Source: Chamaecrista fasciculata (taxonomy: Eukaryota > Streptophyta > Magnoliopsida > Fabales > Fabaceae). From it: a DNA stretch of 64,000 bases. Shown piece after piece: positions 56,870 through 64,000 of this stretch. The first letter of the stretch is position 1. The number at the start of each line of letters is the position of its first letter. The stretch lies in the NCBI GenBank assembly GCA_003254925.1, contig QANZ01015565.1:87136-151135 (forward strand), written 5' to 3'. The notes beneath the pieces are model-generated. The model was not told where the DNA came from. It made no database searches and saw nothing but the letters and a program-made list of their open reading frames with translations. Made by a program: the position numbers and the translations under genes.

Positions 56870-59630
56870 TCACCAGAATCTAATTTCTCAATGTCATCCA
56901 TCCTCCAAAAAAGATATCACAAAACGATTAAGATAAAATTAATAAGGGACTAAATTGAAAGAGTTTAATTTAAAATGACTAAACAATGAAGTTATTATCT
57001 AAATCTTACTGTAATATATATATTGTTACACTATCTTTTATTTCTATATTGAGAATAGTCCTTTTATATTTGAACAAAAATTACTTGAGCCCTAAATCTA
57101 AATTAATAGTAATACATTTTTTTGAAAACCCAATGCTATAGATAAGTGTTTATTATTTAATGGGAAGAATCCAACCTAAAATTTGTAGCAGCAGTATATG
57201 TAGCAAAGTAGGGGCATTTTTATATTTTAACTGTGAGAGCATTGGTTTCATCTGGTGGAGATTTCATGAAAATAATATTATTTCTCTGAGATTCCAAAAT
57301 TATATTATTATTATTATTATTATTATTTGTTTTTTGCGATCTTTAATTTAGAAACATACTATTAATTGCATTAATAATTTCAGATGTTGATGTGATAATG
57401 TTTAAACAAAGTTCTTGAATTGACAAATGCCATTCAGAGTTGAACCTTAGCAAGTGTACGAAATTTATGCTAAAAATGTTTAATTGCATAACCAATCATC
57501 CAACAACAGTAATCTTAACTGTTGAATTTTCATTAGCGTCTAATTGAATTTTGTTGATGAAAGAAATTAGCGTCTAATGATTTATGACATCAATAAAGAG
57601 AAAACACATCACAGTGTATGTATCTTTTTTCTTTTGGGGTTAAAATACAAAGGAGCCTCTTTTTTTTTGTCAATGGATAAAACACAAAGCATAAACGTAA
57701 ACTATCGTTTGCAGATTGTGGAATCATGATTGGGACGATGAAAGTATGAGACCGAAGATCCAATACTTTTGTTTCTGTCATTTGTTTCCCATGGGATCGA
57801 AAAAGACATCCTAAAAAACAATGAATGTTTTGCCAAAGGAACAGTGTTTTTGACCAGAAGCTTCAGTGTACAATGAACGAATAAGTAACTAGTGGATTAC
57901 AAAAACCGTAGTATTTGACTACTTTCTACATCAATAAATCTGAGTTTAATTTGATGTAATTATGAATTAGTTGAATACTCAATAATCAATCGTATTAAAG
58001 AAAAGAAAGAGTAAGCAAGGAAGGTGAGAGTGCAACGTTAGACATGCCCCACCTCTTTTATAAATGATAATGATGATAAGATTCTTGACAATATCTTCCC
58101 TGTATTGCATTTTGAAATTGAGCACTTCCCTCATTAAAAAAATAAAATATAATTAGGTTCCAGCCAACTATAAAGACACAAGAGCTGAGTTTTATTTTTA
58201 ATTTTTACATAAACATGGTATATATATATATATGTATGTATTTATCTACACCATTTTCAATGTTCCTTGTGCTTCAAGACTTTGATTATTGGTCTTGCCG
58301 TCTATAAAATGCCATCTCTCTTTGTGTGTGAAGTGTGATGGGATATTCTGACTTATGAGTATCTTCACCGGCAGGGTGATTTATTAGAGACACTTGTGGG
58401 TCACACTTTATGGCCTCAATTATACATCATTATACAGAGACTTTGATTTGCTAAATCACATCATTAGTGTAAATGTACTGCCATTCATAAACAAACCACT
58501 AAATCATTAATTGTCTATAATCTTGTTACAAATTGGCCTAAACTACAAATACATTTGCCCTCAAGCAAGCCTGTGTATGTATATTATACGTAAGTAAATA
58601 TATACCCACATACAGTAGTAGTATCTTTTTTTTCCTTTGCTTTGTGCTATTCTGATAGTCAATTCTCAATGAATTGTAATAATGGGCACACTTGTTTTAT
58701 ATAAATAGTACTTTAATGCAAGTGTATTTATTTAAATACTCCAACACATACACCAAATTTAAACACTGGGTATTTAAGTGGAGAAACTCTTCTGAAATTG
58801 AAAAGGAGGCAGCTTATGTATAGAATTGGAGCTCAAATTTTTATGGCCGAAAAAAGAAAGAAGAAGAAGAAGCTCAGGAAGGAAAAGCGAGAGAAGTTGG
58901 ATAAACATAGCAAGCAGATAGGATGGGCAATTAGCTTTTGCTAAAGGCTTACTTTTTGTGTTAAATTTGGATATCTTTAATTACAAAAGAGCAACCAAAA
59001 CTAGAGACTCATTAAAAAGGGATTTATTGAGGAGCGGCAAGCTTAGGCAATAGGCACGCATCATCAATCAAATCAAATCAAACAATTTCATGCCTCTTCA
59101 CAGCATTAAATAAAACTACACACCTCCAAAACTGTATAGCTTACTGTGCATTCTTGAAATCTTCAAACACCATATTCTCTTTGTCTATGCCATTTTTTTT
59201 TTTTCAAAAGTTTATTTGTACAACAAATAAACTTCTCTTATGAGACATGTGTGAGAGGCTCTGAGCCCAACTTACACAGTCACACCCACCAAGAATCTGT
59301 TTGTTGTACTATTGCTTCAAGTTCAACCCAAAACAAATCAGTTGTATGTTCAATCATATTCTTCTTTCTGGTCCCAAGAAAAAAATAGAGTTCTATTAGT
59401 TTTTACTACCAAATCATTTAGACTTCAAATTCGACCTGCAAACTTACTCAAGGTAATGTATGTCTTTGTCATTTAGGTCAAGCTTAAATGCTTCAAAAAT
59501 TAGAATACCCACCCAAACAATCAAATCACACCTTAAAAAGAATCTAGATATGTTAATCAAATTGATTTCAGTATGCGTAGCTGCACAACTCTGAAACAGT
59601 ACCAAATAACTAACAAAAATTTACAATACA
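56870..59630. other. Long intergenic region, no gene seen
   Basis: AT-rich, with a (TTA)n tract at 57303-57327, TA repeats at about 58221-58235 and purine-rich patches. The open frames here are short and unlike any family I know. Confidence 0.45.
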
Positions 59631-59657
59631 TTACAGAGAGATACTAATAAGTTATTG

Positions 59658-62105
59658 CTATCTTGGTCCTGAAAGCCTAACTGCAGAGAGATTAGCACCA
59701 CTATCATTAGGGTCTGAGGGTCCTGAAGAAGTGCCTCCTTCACTGTTTTGTATAGTAGAGTAATGGCGAAAACCCAATGAAGAACATGTTGGTGGCTTAG
59801 GAACATCACAGAGACCCTCAAGCATTTGGACAACTTTGGTCATGGAAGGCCTAATTGACATGTCTTCCTGTATGCACCACAATGAAACATGAATAGCTCT
59901 ATGAACCCTTTCATATTCCTTTTCATCTATTTCCATATTTGAGTCAATCACATCTCTCACCTTCCCTTCATCCATCATCTTAAAAGCATAAGATGGGAAA
60001 TGACATTTCTCTGAAGTTTCATTTGAATCATAGCTCCTCCTCCCTCCAATGATCTCCAGCAACACCATACCATAGCTATACACATCGCTTTTCTCTGATA
60101 TTGCATAGTTAGTGATCCACTCTGGTGCTAGATATCCCCTGGTTCCTCTTAAAGTTGTGAAAACATGGCTTTGTTCACGAGTCATGAGCTTAGCCAGACC
60201 CAAGTCTGAAACTTTGGCTATGAAATTGTCATCAAGAAGAACATTTTCTGGCTTAATGTCACAGTGCACAATCTTGGACTCACAATCTTGATGGAGGTAA
60301 GCCAATCCTTTTGCTGTTCCTAGTGCTATATTAAACCTTGTATCCCAATCTAACATGACTTGTGATTCTCCCTGGTTTTTCTCGAATATCCATTTGTCCA
60401 AAGAACCATTTGCCATGTATTCATACACAAGAAGCCTATGAGATCCGTCTGCACAGAACCCTCTAAGCCTGACCAAATGGTGATGATGAATGCTTCCAAT
60501 GGTGCTAACTTCAGCCCTGAATTCTTTCTTTCCTTGCCCAATTCCTTCAAGCTTTTTCACAGCTATTGAGGTCCCATCTTGTAGAACCCCTTTATAAACA
60601 GACCCAAAACCACCTTGTCCAATCTTCTCTGAGAAATTCTTAGTTGCTATTTTCAGGTCTTCATAGCTAAAACGAATTGGCATACCACTTATGTTCTCCA
60701 AGAAAATGTCCTCTTCTGTGTTATTATCTAGAAACTTTTGCTTCCTCCTGAAGCAACTAAGTCCCACACAGACCAAACACAAGATGACAACCACCGTTGG
60801 TAAGACAATCGCCACCACAATGACTGTACTATGCTTGTTGCTGCTGCTTCCACCTCCATCACTCAAGATCTTAATGTAAGGAACAAACCCAGAATTTGAT
60901 TCAGAAGCCTCAAAGCTTCCTATGCTATCCAATAAAAAACAATTCCTTGTACTATCATGGAAGAACATAGCAAGGCATGAACAGTTTCCAAGGCAAGAAG
61001 CCTTACATCCATCCAAATCAGTTCTTGAAAAGGGTGGAAGAAAATCAAGAGCAAAGTAATGAATTCCATTGTCAGCTTCCACTAGCTCCACAGAAGTTTT
61101 GGAGTTTTCACAAGAAGAAACAACGTTTCCTGGTTTGCAATTAGGAAGACGAGAGCTAAGAACAGAAGGACAATGACATTTGCTTTTACCACTGCATATG
61201 TAGTATGAATCACAAGGTTCGGGAGTACTGCATGAGTTTTCTGGTATTCTAGTTTGAGAAGAACCACTTGAGCCTCCACTTTGGAGGTCAGAGAAAGTGA
61301 TGAAGCCATCACTTCCCAAAACAGCAACCCAAGTGGCATTCATTTCTGAAACTTGAGAGAAGATGAATTGCCACAATAAGGTCTTGTTCATATCATAGAA
61401 TCTCCAGGAATTTTCACTGAGTGTTGCTGAAGCCACCACACCATTAGTTTTATCAATGATTTTGCGGTTATCTTTCTGCATAGACCAGTAAGGCTGAGGA
61501 GTTTGGAAATCAGCAGAAAGAAAGACATCACCAGATTTGATCTCAAGAACATAGGTCAAATTGGTTGCGGAAGGATCACTAGTAAGTTTCATTCCCAATG
61601 TGAATTCCTGTTTTGGCAATAATGTATTTGTTGGGTGGCTAAAACTCTGCCAGATTATGTTATTATTGTTACCAATCAAAACTAGATTTCCTGTGTCCTG
61701 CAATTCCATTGAAGAAACCCCTTTGCTTCTAGTATCTGTGGACCAAACAATGGATTTCCTTTTTCTTAAGAAGGCATTACCGTTGTTATCAAACACAAAT
61801 TGGTCAGAACTTGAAACAGGAAGTGCTCTATTTGCAGACCATATTACTGTGGAAGAAGCACTATAGATGATTACCAGTTGAAACAATGTGGTGTCCTTTG
61901 GGTTGGAGATGAAGCCAAAGTTGAATTCTCCATTGTTGGACTCAAGAAATATGCCTCCCTGGTCTATCCAATTCATTTGGGATCCTTGAAACCCTAGAGA
62001 GATGTTGCCAACTCTTGTAACACCACCCAAACAGATTTCAGACAGAAACACATGCAGAATAACAATACAAAACCACAGGGAAATCATTGTATATGGTAGA
62101 AACAA
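59658..62105 (-). CDS. G-type lectin S-receptor-like Ser/Thr kinase, SD2-5 type
   Basis: A plasma-membrane receptor kinase of the SD2 subgroup, ligand not defined. Single exon, 815 aa. A signal peptide lies at about 1-27 (hydrophobic LWFCIVILHVFL), then a bulb-type mannose-lectin domain with the WSANR motif, a cysteine-rich and PAN-like region (DLDGCKASCLGNCSCLAMFF), and a membrane helix (VIVVAIVLPTVVVILCLVCV) at about 430-450. The kinase has a GQGGFGSVYKG loop, catalytic Lys at residue 517 (AVKK) and HCDIKPEN (a non-RD loop). The Mg-binding triplet is DLG at 634-636, not the usual DFG. RGTRGYLAPEW follows, and the tail GPSDPNDSGANLSAVRLSGPR matches Arabidopsis SD2-5. Two Mets (residues 1 and 7) could start; the first is kept. 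Confidence 0.95.
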   Translation of the reverse strand: MFLPYTMISLWFCIVILHVFLSEICLGGVTRVGNISLGFQGSQMNWIDQGGIFLESNNGEFNFGFISNPKDTTLFQLVIIYSASSTVIWSANRALPVSSSDQFVFDNNGNAFLRKRKSIVWSTDTRSKGVSSMELQDTGNLVLIGNNNNIIWQSFSHPTNTLLPKQEFTLGMKLTSDPSATNLTYVLEIKSGDVFLSADFQTPQPYWSMQKDNRKIIDKTNGVVASATLSENSWRFYDMNKTLLWQFIFSQVSEMNATWVAVLGSDGFITFSDLQSGGSSGSSQTRIPENSCSTPEPCDSYYICSGKSKCHCPSVLSSRLPNCKPGNVVSSCENSKTSVELVEADNGIHYFALDFLPPFSRTDLDGCKASCLGNCSCLAMFFHDSTRNCFLLDSIGSFEASESNSGFVPYIKILSDGGGSSSNKHSTVIVVAIVLPTVVVILCLVCVGLSCFRRKQKFLDNNTEEDIFLENISGMPIRFSYEDLKIATKNFSEKIGQGGFGSVYKGVLQDGTSIAVKKLEGIGQGKKEFRAEVSTIGSIHHHHLVRLRGFCADGSHRLLVYEYMANGSLDKWIFEKNQGESQVMLDWDTRFNIALGTAKGLAYLHQDCESKIVHCDIKPENVLLDDNFIAKVSDLGLAKLMTREQSHVFTTLRGTRGYLAPEWITNYAISEKSDVYSYGMVLLEIIGGRRSYDSNETSEKCHFPSYAFKMMDEGKVRDVIDSNMEIDEKEYERVHRAIHVSLWCIQEDMSIRPSMTKVVQMLEGLCDVPKPPTCSSLGFRHYSTIQNSEGGTSSGPSDPNDSGANLSAVRLSGPR

Positions 62106-63584
62106 TACAGAGTCACGCAGGCCTTTCCACAGTCACCTTGTGAGCATGTTTTTATTGGGAATCAAGAAACTAGTTAATGGGTAGAACTCTTACCTGTTTG
62201 GCTTGTGTATAGAGCAACAAAGAGATCATGGTCGAATGGTTGATGATAATAATAATAGTCTTTATTTAAGCGTGTGATTATGTTGAGGCACGTGAACTGT
62301 TGAAGTATAGGGCAAAAAAGAGTCGGTAGGTCATGGTTGAAAAATGGTGATATTGATGGTGATGAGTATGAAACAAGTGGGACTAGAAGACAAGGGTGTG
62401 TGTCAGTGTAACTGGATTTTTCTTAAATGAAGATATAATAATGGATTACTGTTTTGTCTGAGAAATGAGGGTGCCGTACAAATGGGTGTAATACAAGGTC
62501 AATGATTTGAAGGCCAATTGGATTTATTTAATGCATTGTTGGACTAATATGTGAGGAAACAACCCACTAACTCAAATGTTTCAAAGTTTTCAACTTTCAA
62601 CAAACTTGACTTAAAAACTAAACCCCCTAAAAAAAAAATTTTGAAAAGCTTTAAGCAAGTTGAAATTGGAGGATAAGTGGAAAGCCATCCATTTCCAATA
62701 GACAAAGATCATGGTTTAAGTCGGTTTTTTGATTTCATGATTGTTACTTCACTAGTTTAGTGCAGCAGGAGGATGTAATGCTCGAGGGTATGGTATGGAG
62801 GAAAACCATGTTTAATATCGCATTTTAGTTAAGAAGATCACTAATATAATATTAACCCGATAAAGACTATATAGATATTAAACATATAATAGAATTCGTT
62901 ACAATTTATTTATATTAAGAATCATTTTAACATCAGGCCAAAAAAAAAAGGAAAAATGGATTCTTTAAAATTTTTTTCTCTACATTTTTTATAGAGTATG
63001 AGAGAAAAAGAAGAGAAAATAAGAGAGAGAAGGAGAAAATATAGTTTTTATATATTTTAATTTCATAAAAATCATATTTTTTTTACTAACTCCACAAGAA
63101 ATGTATTGAAAGAAACTCTAGATAATTTGAAAAAAAAAAAAAGGGAACATTTTAACAACATGAAACAGTGGTGTCTGCCTAAAAAACCTATTGACTTGTG
63201 TGTATTAATTTATTCATTTTGTGTGGGACAATGGAGTCCACACTCGAAACTTGTTTTCAATATAAATTTTGGAATGAATATGACGTTGCAGGCTAGCATA
63301 ATCAACCATTTGATCATTTTATGCCAGTTCCCCAATTATTTAGTCAAATCCAGTAATCCACCGTCTCTACATTATTAGTCATTTAAAAGAAATAATAATA
63401 ATAATAATAATAGGGTAAAAATGTAATAATTATTTATACATCACACCTTGATTCCTTCTGAATTTAAAGAAAGATGCGTGCCATATTATTATTAAGGAAA
63501 TATATAGCCCTTTTTAATGGGAAAATTATATTTTGTTTATTTAAGAATTTTGTTAAAATCAGATATATAAAAAGAAGTGGGTGG
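62106..63584. other. Promoter of the lectin kinase and intergenic DNA
   Basis: A TATA-like CTTAAATAAAG on the minus strand lies at about 62258-62268, roughly 155 nt before the start codon. An (ATA)n tract lies at 63391-63412. No other gene is supported. Confidence 0.4.
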
Positions 63585-64000
63585 TGATATACACTCCTCG
63601 GAATGGCTCCTCGGAGTTAACATCAAGAACATAAAGGATACCCGGCGGAAAGGCAACCCAGGCAGGTTCCCCCTCCCACACTCAAGCATTTAATGCCAAG
63701 ATATCGGCATTAAATGCAAGGATCCTTGAAAGCACGTGACAGGACAAGAAGGACACGCAAAAGGACCAAAACGCCCCCTGCGCGCTGACTAACCCATGAA
63801 AAGCACTCTTGGCTATCACTGACAACCAGGAGAGAAGGTTGGAAATCCCACCGTACCCTGGCAGTGATAGCTGTCACGTCAAAAGCAGAAACCTACACCA
63901 ACCCCCTTTTCCTCACACATCCCGAGTACACCCCTAACGTCTCAGAGAGAGACCTCGTACGAACATGAGACAAAAGGGAAGGAGGATAAAAGGAAAAGGG
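63585..64000 (+). mobile_element. Probable 5' part of an LTR, cut by the window end
   Basis: From TGATATACACTCCTCGG onwards the DNA becomes GC-rich and non-coding, with direct and inverted words such as AAGCATTTAATGCC, GGCATTAAATGC, GGCTATCACTGACA and GTGATAGCTGTCA. AGGATAAAAGG near the edge could be the TATA box of a U3 region. The base composition and TG start resemble a Gypsy-type LTR, but the end is outside the window. Confidence 0.45.

Noticed and set aside
58869..58888. Resemblance to miR390 (AAGCTCAGGAAGGAAAAGCG)
   Set aside because: Several mismatches, and no complementary star sequence nearby to form a precursor hairpin.

Overview
This is AT-rich nuclear DNA from a flowering plant, most likely a eudicot (probably a rosid). 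The grounds are GT-AG introns, plant-only families (RDR6, SHINE-type AP2/ERF, EBF-type F-box, lectin receptor kinase) and a dense population of short inverted-repeat transposons. The species cannot be named from the sequence.

Layout. 1-3.3 kb: foldback elements, no gene. 3.4-9.0 kb: RDR6 (+), two coding exons. 12.45-13.26 kb: a SHINE/WIN-type AP2/ERF factor (-), two exons. 13.9-22.3 kb: a transposon-rich stretch with two adjacent Pack-MULE-like elements (one carrying a cation/calcium-exchanger gene fragment, one a broken YJU2 splicing-factor fragment), a 1.07 kb near-palindrome and several MITEs. 22.5-24.1 kb: an F-box/DUF295-type gene (-). 25.26-33.98 kb: a tandem pair of alpha-class phospholipase D genes (+). 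35.1-36.6 kb: a small five-exon gene of the Gag1-like clamp (DUF4050) family (+). 37.7-39.0 kb: an element built of nested G-box palindromes. 39.9-42.8 kb: a probable solo LTR and two MITEs. 43.8-47.2 kb: an EBF1/2 ethylene-signalling F-box gene (+). 49.6-54.4 kb: an eight-coding-exon TPX2/WVD2-like microtubule protein (-). 55.3-56.9 kb: a 1.5 kb Harbinger-like element. 59.7-62.1 kb: an intronless SD2-5-type lectin receptor kinase (-). 63.6 kb to the end: a probable partial LTR.

The genes are independent plant loci, not an operon. Loose themes are RNA silencing (RDR6), cuticle control (SHINE), lipid signalling (PLD pair), ethylene signalling (EBF) and surface perception (SD2-5). Exon borders were set by hand from splice consensus, reading phase and remembered family sequences. 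Two introns only make sense with GC donors. The most unusual content is in the transposons: gene capture, giant hairpins and repeated CACGTG-centred palindromes.
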